From contig JAGHYK010000002.1 of NCBI GenBank assembly GCA_017743695.1, forward strand, positions 1 to 43,386: a DNA stretch of 43,386 nucleotides, in the 5' to 3' direction. The DNA comes from Chloroflexota bacterium. Its GTDB lineage: Bacteria; Chloroflexota; Anaerolineae; Anaerolineales; Villigracilaceae. The translations under genes and the position numbers were made by a program. The notes under the pieces were generated by a model, which saw nothing but the letters and a program-made list of their open reading frames with translations, did not search any database and had not been told where the DNA came from. Positions 1 to 9,995 of this stretch are shown in pieces. Every line of letters begins with the position of its first letter. Position 1 is the first letter of the stretch.

Positions 1-2
1 CG

Positions 3-56
3 GCGAAGCAATCCCCCTATCGGCCAGGAGATTGCTTCGCTACGCTCGCAATGACG
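3..56. repeat. Interspersed palindromic repeat, copy 1 (cut by window edge)
   Basis: Inverted arms GCGAAGCAATC and GATTGCTTCGC flank a short spacer and are followed by GCTCGCAATGAC. The same core, in the opposite orientation, is at 17151-17228. Both copies are intergenic. The left end is probably truncated by the window edge. It resembles the REP/MITE-like elements common in bacterial intergenic DNA; no function can be read from it. Confidence 0.7.
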
Positions 57-100
57 GGATGCGGAGGTTTTTTTATGGCTTGTGGTAGCCAAACCCCATT

Positions 101-181
101 CCCCGCAAGCGGGGTTAGAGGTTCCTGCCCCGCAAGCGGGGTTGGCGACCCCCGCCCCGTGAACGGGGTTGGGCTACTTAC
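101..181. repeat. Three-unit 27-bp tandem hairpin array
   Basis: Three hairpins start at 101, 128 and 155, exactly 27 bp apart. The first two are CCCCGCAAGCGGGG. The third is CCCCGTGAACGGGG, where the loop changed but the stem is kept. Each is followed by TT. The array ends about 70 bp upstream of the leuB promoter -10 box. There are too few units, and the spacing is too short, for a CRISPR. It may be a mobile hairpin, a protein-binding array, or a terminator-like barrier. Confidence 0.75.
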
Positions 182-247
182 TGCGAATTTCCTGAACGAA
201 TGATACAGTATCCTCGCCGATTTTTGGGCTTTATGCTCCGTTTACCC

Positions 248-256
248 TGGTATAAT
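248..256 (+). promoter_or_regulatory. leuB promoter, extended -10
   Basis: TGG followed by a perfect TATAAT (251-256) forms an extended -10 box. No good -35 is seen at 17 bp, which is usual for extended -10 promoters. The implied start near 263 gives a leader of roughly 24 nt containing the leuB Shine-Dalgarno. Confidence 0.7.
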
Positions 257-286
257 CGAGCAACCCTGTTTTTGGGAGGTAACGAC

Positions 287-1372
287 ATGTCAGAATGGAA
301 CATCTTACTTCTTCCGGGTGATGGGATCGGGGTGGAGGTCGTAGAGGCGGCTGTGCAGGTGCTGGATGCGATAGGGGCGCGCTATGATCAGCATTTTCGC
401 TTCGAGCGGCGCCTGATCGGTGGCGCTTCGCTGGACGCGTTCGGCGCTTCGCTGACCGATGAAACCCTGAGCGATGCGCTGGAGGCCGATGCCGTCCTGC
501 TCGGAGCGGTCGGCGGGCCAAAGTGGGAGCATCCAGATGCCAGCGACCGACCGGAACGTGGATTGCTGCGTCTGCGCAAGGGGATGGAAGTATTTGCCAA
601 TCTGCGCCCGGTGAAAGTCTATCCCTCCTTGCGGGATGCCTCCCCGCTCAAGCCGCAGAAGCTCGAGGGCGTGGATTTCATCGTGGTTCGTGAGTTGACC
701 GGGGGATTGTATTTCGGTGAACCGCGGCGCCGCGAGATACGCAACGGGCAGGAATACGCCGTGGACACGCTGGAATATTATGAGTTCGAGATCGCTCGGG
801 TGATACAGGTCGCTTTTGAACTGGCGCAACAGCGCCGTCGCAAGGTCGCCTCGGTGGATAAGGCGAATGTGCTGGAAAGCTCGCGTCTCTGGCGCAAAGT
901 GGCGCTGCGACTTGCGCAATCTTATCCTGACGTGACGCTGGAACACGTCCTGGTAGATACCGCGGCGATGAAACTGATCAGCTCGCCTGCGAGCTTCGAT
1001 GTTATGGTCACCGAAAACATGTTTGGGGATATTCTTACCGACGAAGCCTCGGTGCTGGCCGGCTCGATGGGGATGCTCCCTTCTGCCAGCCTGGGCGTGG
1101 AATTCCCGAAACCGCATGTGCGCCGCCGCGGGTTGTACGAACCGGTGCATGGGTCTGCTCCCGATATTGCCGGCAAAGGCATCGCCAACCCGATTGGAGC
1201 GATTCTCTCTGCGGCGCTGATGTTACGGTATTCCTTTGGGTTGGAGAAAGAGGCCCAGGCCATCGAAAGGGCTGTCGAGCGGGCGCTCGAAGATGGCGCG
1301 CGCACCCCCGACCTGGGAGGTGCGCTTGGCACACAGCAGATGACCCAGGCCATCCTGGAGCGGCTTCAGTGA
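287..1372 (+). CDS. leuB: 3-isopropylmalate dehydrogenase
   Basis: Cytosolic NAD-dependent enzyme that oxidatively decarboxylates 3-isopropylmalate in leucine synthesis. In an organism with citramalate synthase it also acts on 3-methylmalate to give 2-oxobutyrate. The start at 287 follows GGGAGGT at good spacing and opens with LLLPGDGIG, the family N-terminus; the longer upstream frame would cross the promoter. The signature NMFGDILTDEAS followed by GSMGMLPSASLG lies near residues 243-265, and the C-terminal EPVHGSAPDIAGKG is intact. The length, 361 residues, is normal. It is the only pathway gene on the plus strand. Its stop overlaps the end of cimA by 7 bp, so the long minus-strand operon could run antisense into it. 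Confidence 0.96.
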   Translation: MSEWNILLLPGDGIGVEVVEAAVQVLDAIGARYDQHFRFERRLIGGASLDAFGASLTDETLSDALEADAVLLGAVGGPKWEHPDASDRPERGLLRLRKGMEVFANLRPVKVYPSLRDASPLKPQKLEGVDFIVVRELTGGLYFGEPRRREIRNGQEYAVDTLEYYEFEIARVIQVAFELAQQRRRKVASVDKANVLESSRLWRKVALRLAQSYPDVTLEHVLVDTAAMKLISSPASFDVMVTENMFGDILTDEASVLAGSMGMLPSASLGVEFPKPHVRRRGLYEPVHGSAPDIAGKGIANPIGAILSAALMLRYSFGLEKEAQAIERAVERALEDGARTPDLGGALGTQQMTQAILERLQ

Positions 1373-2931
1373 GCCATGGTCAGCCCATATTCCAGACCGT
1401 CCGCCAGCGCCTGCCAGGAAGCCTCAATGATGTTGGCGCTGGCGCCGACGGTGCTCCAGCGGGAGGTCGAATTGCGCATTTCGACTAAGACGCGCGTGGT
1501 CGCCTCGGTGCCGTTGTCGGGGTCAAGGATGCGCACCTTGTAATCGGAGAGCTGAAAATGTTGCAGTTGGGGATAGAACGGTAACAGGGCTTTGCGCAGC
1601 GCCTGATCCAGGGCGTGAACCGGCCCCACCCCTTCGGCTGCTGTGTGCATCACCTGGTCGCCAATGCGGATCTTCACCGTAGCCTCGGCGAAGATACCGC
1701 GCCCGTGGCGATGTTCGACGTTGACAAAGAAGTCTACCAGTTCAAACGGACGGCGATAGTGCGGCTCCTGACGCTTGAGCATGAGGGCCACGGAGGCCTC
1801 CGCCGCTTCAAAGGAGAAGCCGCGCGCCTCCAGCTCCTTCACCTGTTTCAACACCGGTACCACCTCTTCCCCTTCCACTTCCACGCCGTGTTCCTCTGCC
1901 TTGCTGAGCAAATTTCCTCGCCCGGAAAGATCAGAAACGACCACGCGCGATTGATTCCCGACCCGCTCCGGTTCGATGTGCTGATAAGAACGCGGATTCC
2001 TGCGCATGGCGGCCACATGTACCCCGCCTTTATGGGCAAACGCCGAGCGCCCCACATAGGGCAGGTGTTCGTCAGGCGTAATGTTGGCTACCTCAAAGAC
2101 AAAGTGGGAGAGGGCGTATAACTGCTTCAGATTCTCCTCCGGGACACAGGAATATCCCATCTTGAGCTGCAGGTCAGGGATGATGGAGCATAAATTGGCA
2201 TTGCCGCAACGCTCTCCCACGCCGTTGATGGTTCCCTGTACCTGGATGGCGCCCTCACGCACCGCGATCAGGGAGTTGATCACGGCGCATTCGCTGTCGT
2301 TGTGCGCATGGATGCCGAAAGGCACCCCAATTTGCCCCTTGACGGCGCGCAGGATGTCTTCCACTTCCCAGGGGAGCGTACCGCCATTCGTATCACAGAG
2401 CACTACCATCTCCGCGCCGCCGCGAATGGCCGCCTGCAAGGTCTCTACTGCATAGACGGGGTCTTGTTTATAGCCATCAAAGAAGTGCTCGGCATCGTAG
2501 ATCACCCGTCGTCCCTGCTGGCGCAGATAGGCGACGCTTTCTTCGATAATGCGCAGATTGTCGCTCAGGGTGGTTTGCAGGACATCGGTGACATGAAGCG
2601 TCCAGGATTTTCCGAAAATGGTGCACCATGTGGTACCCGCTTCCAGCAGGGCCTGAATGTTGGCATCGTCCTCCGGGGTAGAGCGGGCGCGGCAGGTGGA
2701 GCCGAAGGCGGTGATCTGCGCATGTTTCCACTCTATATCCCTGGCGCGCTGGAAAAACTCGACATCTTTCGGGTTAGAACCTGGCCAGCCCCCCTCGATG
2801 AAGTGGACGCCGAACTCATCCAGCCGTTGTGCAATGCGTATCTTATCGCGCGCCGAAAGGTTGAATCCTTCGGATTGTGTGCCATCTCGGAGCGTGGTAT
2901 CGTAGATTTGCACCATTTTCGCAAGTGACAT
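1366..2931 (-). CDS. cimA: (R)-citramalate synthase
   Basis: DRE-TIM metallolyase (521 residues) that condenses pyruvate with acetyl-CoA to citramalate, giving a threonine-independent route to 2-oxobutyrate and isoleucine. The N-terminus IYDTTLRDGTQSEGFNLS, with GGWPGSNPKD soon after, is typical of the CimA family rather than LeuA. The C-terminal third carries the LeuA-type dimerisation/allosteric domain. Two ATGs overlap the leuD stop: 2934 is only 2 nt from GGAGG, while 2931 has a 5-nt spacing and is preferred. It is the last gene of the ilv-leu operon. No ilvA is in the window, which fits a citramalate route, though ilvA could lie elsewhere. Confidence 0.9.
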   Translation of the reverse strand: MSLAKMVQIYDTTLRDGTQSEGFNLSARDKIRIAQRLDEFGVHFIEGGWPGSNPKDVEFFQRARDIEWKHAQITAFGSTCRARSTPEDDANIQALLEAGTTWCTIFGKSWTLHVTDVLQTTLSDNLRIIEESVAYLRQQGRRVIYDAEHFFDGYKQDPVYAVETLQAAIRGGAEMVVLCDTNGGTLPWEVEDILRAVKGQIGVPFGIHAHNDSECAVINSLIAVREGAIQVQGTINGVGERCGNANLCSIIPDLQLKMGYSCVPEENLKQLYALSHFVFEVANITPDEHLPYVGRSAFAHKGGVHVAAMRRNPRSYQHIEPERVGNQSRVVVSDLSGRGNLLSKAEEHGVEVEGEEVVPVLKQVKELEARGFSFEAAEASVALMLKRQEPHYRRPFELVDFFVNVEHRHGRGIFAEATVKIRIGDQVMHTAAEGVGPVHALDQALRKALLPFYPQLQHFQLSDYKVRILDPDNGTEATTRVLVEMRNSTSRWSTVGASANIIEASWQALADGLEYGLTMAH

Positions 2932-3527
2932 CATTCCCTCCAGAGAACGTGAGAAGTTTCAAAGGCTTCAATTTGAGGCAGGAAGCGGAGCAGATAGCCC
3001 AGCTCGTCAACCCCTTCCAGCAGGCAGGTTTTGCTGAAAGGATCTATCGGGAATTCGGTCTGCCCCCCTGGATAGGACAAAGTCTGGGAGGCCAGGTCAA
3101 TGGTGAACTCGGCCTGGGGTTGCTCTTTGAGCAGGTTAAAAAGCGTGTTCAGGATGGCTGGTTCCACCTTGACCGGCAGCAGGCCATTTTTCAAGGCGTT
3201 GTTGCGGAAAATATCGGCAAACGAGGACGAAATCACGGCGCGGAATCCCCATGCGATCAGCGCCCATGGGGCATGTTCGCGGCTGGAGCCGCAGCCGAAG
3301 TTATCGCCGGCAAGCAGGATCTGCGCTCCCTGCGCCTGGGGCTGGTTCAGCACGAAAGCCTCGTTGGGACGCCCATCCGGGTGATAGCGCCAGGAGTAGA
3401 ACAGGGCTTCTGCCAGCCCGCTTTTATCAGTGATTTTAAGGAATTGCGCCGGAATGATCTGATCGGTATCAATATTATCAACTGGCAGTGCCACAACGCG
3501 TGAGGTCAGGCGGGTGAACGGGGGCAT
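2931..3527 (-). CDS. leuD: 3-isopropylmalate dehydratase small subunit
   Basis: Swivelling-domain subunit (198 residues) that pairs with LeuC to isomerise 2- to 3-isopropylmalate, and probably citramalate to 3-methylmalate. Family motifs are present: [14 protein letters not shown] near the N-terminus and [13 protein letters not shown] in the middle, which contributes to the substrate pocket. AAAGGAG lies 5 nt before the ATG. It follows leuC by 10 nt, and its TGA is overlapped by the cimA start, implying translational coupling. Confidence 0.95.
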   Translation of the reverse strand: MPPFTRLTSRVVALPVDNIDTDQIIPAQFLKITDKSGLAEALFYSWRYHPDGRPNEAFVLNQPQAQGAQILLAGDNFGCGSSREHAPWALIAWGFRAVISSSFADIFRNNALKNGLLPVKVEPAILNTLFNLLKEQPQAEFTIDLASQTLSYPGGQTEFPIDPFSKTCLLEGVDELGYLLRFLPQIEAFETSHVLWRE

Positions 3528-3537
3528 GGTGACTCCT

Positions 3538-4941
3538 TTAACTCAGCAGGGTGCGCGGGTCAACGATGAAACCGTGGAGGGCGGCTGCGGCGGCGGTCAG
3601 GGGACTGGCGAGGAACGTGCGCCCTCCCTTTCCCTGGCGCCCCTCGAAGTTGCGGTTGGTGGTGGAGACCGCATACTCGCCCGGCTGTAACTGATCGCCG
3701 TTCATGGCGATACACATACTGCATCCGGCATGACGCCATTCCGCGCCGGCCTCTTTGAAAATGCGATCCAGCCCCTCGGCTTCGGCCTGGCGACGCACGC
3801 CCTCCGAACCGGGCGTGACGATCATCCGTACCCCTGGGGCGACCTTCCGCCCTTTGAGCACCATGGCGGCCTGGCGCAGATCGGAAAGTCGCCCGTTGGT
3901 GCAGGAGCCGATGAAGACCACATTCACTTTTTGCCCCAAAAGGGATTGCCCCGGCTGCAATTGCATATACTGGAGCGCTTTTTCCAGCGTGGCGCGCTGG
4001 GTGCTATCCGCGGCGGTTTCCGGCGCGGGGATACGTCCACTGATGGGGATCGCCATGGCCGGCGTCGTGCCATAGGTGATCATCGGCTCCAGGCGCGAGA
4101 CATCGAGCATCACGCTTCTATCGAAGTGGGCGCCCTCGTCCGTGGGAAGTGTGCGCCACCAGGCCACTGCTTTCTCCCAGGCCTTCCCCTGAGGTGCGAA
4201 GGGGCGCCCGTAGAGATATTCAAACGTTGTCTCATCGGGTGCGATCATCCCGGCGCGTGCGCCGGCTTCGATGGACATGTTGCAAATGGTCATGCGTTCT
4301 TCCATGGAAAGCCTGGAGATTGCGCTCCCGCGATACTCGAACACATGCCCCGTGCCGCCTCCGACGCCGATCTGCGCGATCAGGGCCAGGATGATGTCTT
4401 TCGCCGTCACCCCTTTCGCCAGCCTGCCCTCCAGGCGCACTTCAAAGGTTTTGGGGCGCGATTGGAGCAGGCATTGGGTGGCCAGCACATGCTCCACCTC
4501 TGAAGTGCCGATGCCGAAGGCCAGCGCGCCGAAAGCGCCATGGGTGGAGGTGTGACTATCGCCGCAGACGATGGTCATGCCTGGTTGGGTCAGCCCGAGT
4601 TCCGGGCCGATGACGTGAACGATGCCGCGCTGCGGATGATCCAGGTCCAGCAATTGGATGCCGAATTCCTTCGCGTTTTGTTGAAGCTGGCGGATTTGCC
4701 TGGCTGCCAGCGGATCCGCCAGGCTGAGATCAGGGCGAATGGTGGGAACCGAGTGATCAATGGTGGCGAAGGTGCGATCCGGCCGGCGCACCTTCAGCCC
4801 GCGGCGACGTAGCCCGTCAAAGGCTTGAGGCGAGGTGACCTCGTGTACCAGGTGGAGGTCAATATAGAGCACGGCTGGCGCCCCAGGCTCTTGCGCCACC
4901 ACATGGGATTCCCAGACTTTCTCAAAGAGCGTTTTCGGCAT
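3538..4941 (-). CDS. leuC: 3-isopropylmalate dehydratase large subunit
   Basis: Aconitase-family [4Fe-4S] hydro-lyase subunit, 467 residues, the usual LeuC size. The three cluster cysteines are visible in IGSCTNGR and in the later [11 protein letters not shown]. Aconitase landmarks [21 protein letters not shown] and the late [11 protein letters not shown] are intact. GGAGG stands ahead of the ATG. It lies 8 nt after leuA and 10 nt before leuD. It likely serves both the leucine and the citramalate branches, since no second LeuCD pair is visible here. Confidence 0.96.
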   Translation of the reverse strand: MPKTLFEKVWESHVVAQEPGAPAVLYIDLHLVHEVTSPQAFDGLRRRGLKVRRPDRTFATIDHSVPTIRPDLSLADPLAARQIRQLQQNAKEFGIQLLDLDHPQRGIVHVIGPELGLTQPGMTIVCGDSHTSTHGAFGALAFGIGTSEVEHVLATQCLLQSRPKTFEVRLEGRLAKGVTAKDIILALIAQIGVGGGTGHVFEYRGSAISRLSMEERMTICNMSIEAGARAGMIAPDETTFEYLYGRPFAPQGKAWEKAVAWWRTLPTDEGAHFDRSVMLDVSRLEPMITYGTTPAMAIPISGRIPAPETAADSTQRATLEKALQYMQLQPGQSLLGQKVNVVFIGSCTNGRLSDLRQAAMVLKGRKVAPGVRMIVTPGSEGVRRQAEAEGLDRIFKEAGAEWRHAGCSMCIAMNGDQLQPGEYAVSTTNRNFEGRQGKGGRTFLASPLTAAAAALHGFIVDPRTLLS

Positions 4942-4949
4942 TCTTCCTC

Positions 4950-6614
4950 CTACAGGATCACTCCGTAATCACTGCTCACCCCGGTCTTTTGCTCCAGGGA
5001 GGAGACGATCATCATGTTCAGGGCGTTGAGATAGGCTTTGGCGCTGGCGACGACGATGTCCGTATCTGCGCCGTGGCCGCCATAAATGCGCGTGTATTCT
5101 TCCTCGGTCTGGGCATCCAGGATGGTCTTCTTCTGGCCGTTGCGCGGGCGAATGCGCACGGTCACCTCTCCGATGGCATCTATCCCTTCGGTGACCGCGT
5201 GCACGTTGTATTCCACCAGTTCGCAGGGCACGTTGACGATGGCATCAATGGCTTTGTAGGTCGCATCCACCGGGCCGGTACCCTGGGCGGTAAAGGATTG
5301 CAGACTGCCATCGGGGGTGCGAAGCTGGACGCGGGCGGTAGGGGTGCCGACGGTGCCGCAGGTGACTTCCATGCTGCTCAGGGCATACAGCTCACGCACC
5401 TGATAGCGTTCCTCGTTGACCAGCGCCTCCAGGTCAGCATCCGTGATGACCTTCTTGCGGTCGGCCAGGCGTTTGAAGTCTTCAAAGATGGCATCCAGTT
5501 GCGCCTCGCTCAGTGCGTAGCCCATCTCCTCCAGGCGCTTGCGCAGCGCATGACGTCCGGAATGTTTGCCCAGCACCAGGCGACTCTGGCGCACGCCCAC
5601 ATCCTCGGGGCGCATGATTTCGTAGGTCAGGCTGTGCTTGAGCATTCCATCCTGATGGATGCCGGCCTCGTGCGCAAAGGCGTTGGCTCCCACAATCGCC
5701 TTATTGGGCTGAACGACGATGCCGGTATAGGTGCTGACCAGTTTGCTGACGCGGGCGATCTGGGTGGTGTCAATATCCGTCTTCAGTCCGAGTACTGGAT
5801 ACCGCGTTTTCAGGAGCATGACCAGCTCTTCCAGCGAGGCATTTCCGGCGCGCTCACCGATGCCGTTGATAGTGACCTCTGCCTGGCGAGCGCCGGCCAG
5901 GATGCCGGCCAGCGTGTTGGCGGTGGCCAGACCGAGATCGTCGTGGCAGTGGACGGAGATGGTGATCCCCTCGTGCATGCCCGGCGTGTTCTCGATAATG
6001 CCCTTGATCAGGCGATAGAATTCGCTGGGAATGGTGTAGCCCACCGTGTCGGGGATGTTCAGCGTGGTGGCGCCGGCCTTGATCGCCTCCCCCAGGACGA
6101 TGTACAGGAATTCGGGATCGGAGCGGCCGGCGTCTTCCGGGGAGAATTCGACATCCGGACAGAGCGAGCGGGCATAGGCGACCATCTCGCCCACGCGGGC
6201 GATCACTTCTTCCGGTTCCATGCGCAGCTTGTACTTCATGTGGATCGGGGAAGTGGCCAGGAAGGTGTGAATGCGTGGCTTCTGCGCCTCGCGCACGGCT
6301 TCCCAGGCTTTGTCAATATCCTGTTTGTTGGCGCGCGCCAGGGCGGCGATGGTCGGCACCTTTTGCCCTGCTTCCACATGTTTCGGGTTTCCGACTTCGA
6401 TGGCGATGCGCCGCACCGCCTCCAGATCATCGGGCGAGGCAGCCGGGAAGCCGGCCTCGATGATGTCCACGCGCAGTTGGGCCAGGGCGCGTGCCACCTC
6501 CAGCTTTTCCGCCGAGGTCATCGAGGCGCCGGGAGATTGTTCCCCATCCCGCAGGGTGGTGTCAAAAATTTTTACCATGTCGCTGCGAATTGCTTCATTT
6601 TTCTCCAGAATCAT
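4950..6614 (-). CDS. leuA: 2-isopropylmalate synthase
   Basis: Condenses 2-oxoisovalerate with acetyl-CoA, the first committed step to leucine. The catalytic TIM barrel begins [19 protein letters not shown]. Metal and substrate motifs [16 protein letters not shown] and [11 protein letters not shown] follow, then [17 protein letters not shown], and a C-terminal regulatory domain ending in a [15 protein letters not shown] segment. I take the ATG at 6614, behind AAGGAGG with 5-nt spacing, giving 554 residues. The frame stays open upstream into ilvC, but that extension is only ilvC read in another frame. Leucine feedback through the C-terminal domain is expected from the family, not shown here. 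Confidence 0.95.
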   Translation of the reverse strand: MILEKNEAIRSDMVKIFDTTLRDGEQSPGASMTSAEKLEVARALAQLRVDIIEAGFPAASPDDLEAVRRIAIEVGNPKHVEAGQKVPTIAALARANKQDIDKAWEAVREAQKPRIHTFLATSPIHMKYKLRMEPEEVIARVGEMVAYARSLCPDVEFSPEDAGRSDPEFLYIVLGEAIKAGATTLNIPDTVGYTIPSEFYRLIKGIIENTPGMHEGITISVHCHDDLGLATANTLAGILAGARQAEVTINGIGERAGNASLEELVMLLKTRYPVLGLKTDIDTTQIARVSKLVSTYTGIVVQPNKAIVGANAFAHEAGIHQDGMLKHSLTYEIMRPEDVGVRQSRLVLGKHSGRHALRKRLEEMGYALSEAQLDAIFEDFKRLADRKKVITDADLEALVNEERYQVRELYALSSMEVTCGTVGTPTARVQLRTPDGSLQSFTAQGTGPVDATYKAIDAIVNVPCELVEYNVHAVTEGIDAIGEVTVRIRPRNGQKKTILDAQTEEEYTRIYGGHGADTDIVVASAKAYLNALNMMIVSSLEQKTGVSSDYGVIL

Positions 6615-6636
6615 AAAGACCTCCTTATAGAAAGAA

Positions 6637-7698
6637 TCACTGTCCTTGTTTACTCCAGTTTTCGGGGCGCAGGGCGCGCACCATGGCGCCGGCCTGCCAC
6701 ATTTCCGAATTGCGCATGGCGGCGAGTTCTTTTTCCAGTTGCTGGCGATAGTCGGGGCGACTGTTGGCCTCCAGCACGATGCGAGCCTCCTCACCGCTCA
6801 CCACGCTTTCGTATAGTTTTTCAAAGACCGGCATCACCGCATCGCGGAAACGGTCTTTCCAGTCCAGGGCGCCCCGTTGGGCGGTGGTGGAGCAGTTCGC
6901 ATACATCCAGTCCATGCCGTTCTCGCCGACCAGGCGGATCAGGGATTGGGTGAGTTCCTCAACGGTTTCGTTGAAGGCCTCCGAGGGGGAATGGCCATGG
7001 CGACGGAGCAGGGTATACTGGGCTTCCATGATCCCGGCCAGAGCGCCCATCAACACGCCGCGCTCTCCCGTCAGGTCGGAATAGACTTCGTGCTCAAAAG
7101 TGGTGGGGAAAAGATAGCCGGCGCCGATGGCAATCCCCAGTGCAATCACGCGTTCACGGGCGCGGCCGGTATAGTCCTGGTAAACGGCAAAGCTTGCATT
7201 GATCCCGGAGCCGGCCAGGAAGTTGGCGCGCACGCTGCGCCCGGAACCTTTCGGCGCGACCAGTCCAACATCCACATAGGCCGGTGGAACAACACCGGTC
7301 AGGTGCTTAAAGGTGATCGAAAAGCCATGGGAGAAGTAGAGCAGATCGCCCTCTTTCAGATGGCGGAGGATATTGGGCCACTGCTCTCGTTGCCCGGCAT
7401 CCGAAAGCAGATACTGGATGACCGTCCCACGCTGTGCGGCTTCTTCGACCGGGAAGAGCGTTTTGCCGGGTTCCCAGCCATCGGCGAGGGCGCGCTCCCA
7501 GCTTTTTGTGCCCTCCCGCTGCCCGACGATCACGTTCAGCCCGTTGTCTCGCATGTTCAGCGCCTGGGCTGGCCCCTGGACTCCATAGCCAATGACGGCG
7601 ACAACCTCGTCTTTGAGCACTTCACGCGCCTTCTCGAGGGGAAATTCCTCGCGGGTGATCACTTCTTCTTCCACACCGCCGAAATTGATCTTTGCCAT
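6637..7698 (-). CDS. ilvC: Ketol-acid reductoisomerase, fungal Ilv5-like form
   Basis: Converts 2-acetolactate or 2-aceto-2-hydroxybutyrate to the dihydroxy acid using NAD(P)H and Mg2+. The Rossmann motif is [20 protein letters not shown], preceded by about 36 extra residues. Later segments [15 protein letters not shown]-like, [20 protein letters not shown], and a tail of [15 protein letters not shown] followed by LRPEN look closer, from memory, to yeast Ilv5 than to E. coli IlvC or the short bacterial class. Of two ATGs, 7698 has the workable spacing (8 nt) to AAGGAG; 7704 is only 1 nt away. The protein is 353 residues. Confidence 0.94.
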   Translation of the reverse strand: MAKINFGGVEEEVITREEFPLEKAREVLKDEVVAVIGYGVQGPAQALNMRDNGLNVIVGQREGTKSWERALADGWEPGKTLFPVEEAAQRGTVIQYLLSDAGQREQWPNILRHLKEGDLLYFSHGFSITFKHLTGVVPPAYVDVGLVAPKGSGRSVRANFLAGSGINASFAVYQDYTGRARERVIALGIAIGAGYLFPTTFEHEVYSDLTGERGVLMGALAGIMEAQYTLLRRHGHSPSEAFNETVEELTQSLIRLVGENGMDWMYANCSTTAQRGALDWKDRFRDAVMPVFEKLYESVVSGEEARIVLEANSRPDYRQQLEKELAAMRNSEMWQAGAMVRALRPENWSKQGQ

Positions 7699-7716
7699 AG
7701 TCATTCTCCTTGTGAA

Positions 7717-8274
7717 TCAGAATGCGACTTCGCTCATGTCGAGCGTCGTCTCGTAGTAATTGCTCAAACCGGGCATTCGTCGAATCCCGCTCTGCGTGCC
7801 GCGGGTGATAGCGATTTGCCCGGTGCGCGCCATTTCAATAATGCCGATGGGACGCAACAGTTCGATCATGCTCTCGATCTTGTCCTCGGTGCCGGTGATC
7901 TCAATCGTCAGCGAGTCTGGGGCAACATCCACGATGCGCGCCCGAAAGATGGAGGCCAGGTTGTTGACCTCGGCGCGCCGTTCTGGCCCGGCCTTGACTT
8001 TGATCAACGCCAGATCACGCGTCACGGTGGGGAGATGGGTGACATCCTGCACGTCAATCACGTTGACCAGCTTATACAGGTTGGCCTCCAGACGATGCGC
8101 ATCGGTATCGCCATTCGGGCATTCCACCACGATTGTCATGCGGGAGATTTCGGGATTCTCTGTGGGGCCTACTGCCAGGGATTCGATGTTGAAATTGCGC
8201 CGTCTGAACAGGGAAGCGACTCGATTGAGCACACCGGGTTTGTTTTCGACCAGTACAACGAATGTGTAGCGCAT
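7717..8274 (-). CDS. ilvN: Acetolactate synthase regulatory (small) subunit
   Basis: Regulatory partner of IlvB. An N-terminal ACT domain (YTFVVLVENKPGVLNRVASLF) senses valine in the family. The C-terminal ALS_ss domain with FRARIVDVAPDSLTIEITG and a GIIEMARTG-like ending is complete. I choose the ATG at 8274, preceded by AGGAGG with 5-nt spacing, giving 185 residues; an upstream ATG at 8298 has no such site. It lies 16 nt after ilvB and 18 nt before ilvC. It could equally be called ilvH. Confidence 0.94.
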   Translation of the reverse strand: MRYTFVVLVENKPGVLNRVASLFRRRNFNIESLAVGPTENPEISRMTIVVECPNGDTDAHRLEANLYKLVNVIDVQDVTHLPTVTRDLALIKVKAGPERRAEVNNLASIFRARIVDVAPDSLTIEITGTEDKIESMIELLRPIGIIEMARTGQIAITRGTQSGIRRMPGLSNYYETTLDMSEVAF

Positions 8275-8290
8275 AAGAACCTCCTGAGAC

Positions 8291-9985
8291 TCATGCACGC
8301 TGGCGGGGTGGGCGCTGGATCATTTCATGGAGGGCTGCGCCCTGGGGCACCATAGGATAGACGGCATCCTCGCGCTCGACGACGAACTCGATCACCGCCG
8401 GGCCCTGGGTCTGTCGTGCCCATTGCAGCGCCTCTTGAACTTCTTCGGGGCGCGTGACGCGTCGAGCCGGTACGTGATGCGCCTCGGCGAGTTTGACGAA
8501 GTCTGGGGTGAGCATATCCACCGCTGAATAGCGTTTTTCAAAGAAGAATTCCTGCCACTGACGCACCATGCCCAGGAAATGATTGTTCATGATCGCCACT
8601 TTGACGTTGGCGCCCTCCTGAACGGCGGTTGTCAGCTCGGCAGCGGTCATCTGAAAGCCGCCATCTCCGACGATTGCCCACACTTCGCGGTCTTTGTTGG
8701 CAAACCAGGCGCCGATGGCTGCCGGCAGGCCGAAACCCATCGCTCCCAGGCCGCCGGAGGTGATCAGCCGATTCGGCTTCTCGAAGGCGTAGTACTGGGC
8801 GGCCCACATCTGATGCTGTCCGACATCGGTGGAAATGATGGCGTCGCCGCCGGTCGCGTTCCAGATTTCGCGCACCAGATGCGGCACATGCAGCTTGCCG
8901 TCCGGCTCCCAGTTCATGATGCTGCGCTGATCGGCCTCTTCTTTCCAGGCCAGGATTTGCGCCATCCATTCCGAATGATCGTTCTCTTCGACGAGCGGGA
9001 TTAAATCCTGAAGCACGAGTTTCAGGTCGCCCACCAGGGGGACATCGGCATATACGTTTTTGTGGATTTCGGCCGGGTCAATTTCGATGTGAATTTTGGT
9101 CGCTTTGGGAGCATAGGCCTTGAGCACGCCAGTCACGCGGTCGTCGAAGCGCATGCCCAGGGCGATCAGCAGGTCGGAGTTCTGGATGGCGAGGTTCGTA
9201 TGCACTTCCCCGTGCATCCCCATCATGCCCAGGCTCAAAGGATGCGAGGCCGGGAAGGCGCTCAGGCCGAGTAAGGTGCTGGCGACCGGAATCTGAGCTT
9301 TGGTCGCGAGATAGAGCAACTCCTGTTCGGCTCCGGCCATCAAGACGCCGTGACCACACAGGATGACCGGCTGTTTTGCCTGGTTGATCAGGCGAGCGGC
9401 CTTTTGCAGCAGGTGCAGCGGGGCGCGCGTGACCGGCTGATACCCTGGCAGGCGAATGGGCGGCGGATAGTGATCGAATTCGGCCTCTTCAAACTGAGCG
9501 TTTTTGCAAAGGTCAATCAAGACCGGTCCCGGTCGGCCACTGCGCGCAATGTGAAAGGCTTCGTGTACCACGCGGGCAATCTCATCCGCACGCGTCACCA
9601 GGTAATTGTGCTTGGTGATCGGCAGCGTGATGCCGGTGACATCCGTCTCCTGGAAGGCGTCACTGCCGACCAGATGGGCCGGCACCTGCCCGGTGATGCA
9701 GACGATGGGGACGGAATCCATCATCGCGTTGGCGATTCCGGTGACCAGGTTGGTTGCGCCAGGGCCGGAAGTGGCCATGGCTACCCCCACCTTGCCCGAG
9801 GCGCGCGCGTAACCATCGGCCATGTGCGCCGCCCCCTGCTCATGACGCACCAGGACATGATGGATTGGATAGTCCAGCATGGCATCGTAGACCGGCATGA
9901 TGGCTCCCCCTGGATACCCGAAGACCACCTCCACACCCTCCCGTACCAGTGCTTCCCAGAGAATTTGTGCTCCTTTTTTCTTCAT
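8291..9985 (-). CDS. ilvB: Acetolactate synthase catalytic (large) subunit
   Basis: Thiamine diphosphate and FAD enzyme that makes 2-acetolactate or 2-aceto-2-hydroxybutyrate, the shared first step of valine and isoleucine synthesis. FGYPGGAIMPVYD near residue 22 carries the catalytic glutamate region, or its context, at the N-terminal PYR domain. The C-terminal ThDP-binding motif runs from GDGGFQM to IMNNHFLGMVRQWQ. At 564 residues it is typical. GGAGG precedes the ATG, and it lies 10 nt after ilvD. Confidence 0.95.
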   Translation of the reverse strand: MKKKGAQILWEALVREGVEVVFGYPGGAIMPVYDAMLDYPIHHVLVRHEQGAAHMADGYARASGKVGVAMATSGPGATNLVTGIANAMMDSVPIVCITGQVPAHLVGSDAFQETDVTGITLPITKHNYLVTRADEIARVVHEAFHIARSGRPGPVLIDLCKNAQFEEAEFDHYPPPIRLPGYQPVTRAPLHLLQKAARLINQAKQPVILCGHGVLMAGAEQELLYLATKAQIPVASTLLGLSAFPASHPLSLGMMGMHGEVHTNLAIQNSDLLIALGMRFDDRVTGVLKAYAPKATKIHIEIDPAEIHKNVYADVPLVGDLKLVLQDLIPLVEENDHSEWMAQILAWKEEADQRSIMNWEPDGKLHVPHLVREIWNATGGDAIISTDVGQHQMWAAQYYAFEKPNRLITSGGLGAMGFGLPAAIGAWFANKDREVWAIVGDGGFQMTAAELTTAVQEGANVKVAIMNNHFLGMVRQWQEFFFEKRYSAVDMLTPDFVKLAEAHHVPARRVTRPEEVQEALQWARQTQGPAVIEFVVEREDAVYPMVPQGAALHEMIQRPPRQRA

Positions 9986-9995
9986 CTTCTTCCTC

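Noticed and set aside
101-181. A CRISPR array
   Set aside because: Units are only 27 bp with 13-bp gaps, there are three of them, and no cas genes are near.
6615-6794. An N-terminal extension of LeuA into ilvC
   Set aside because: The open frame is ilvC in another frame; a clear AAGGAGG lies directly before the ATG at 6614.
4989-6953. A long plus-strand open frame (654 codons) across leuA
   Set aside because: It is antisense to a fully conserved leuA/ilvC and shows no domain; long mirror frames are usual in GC-rich genes.
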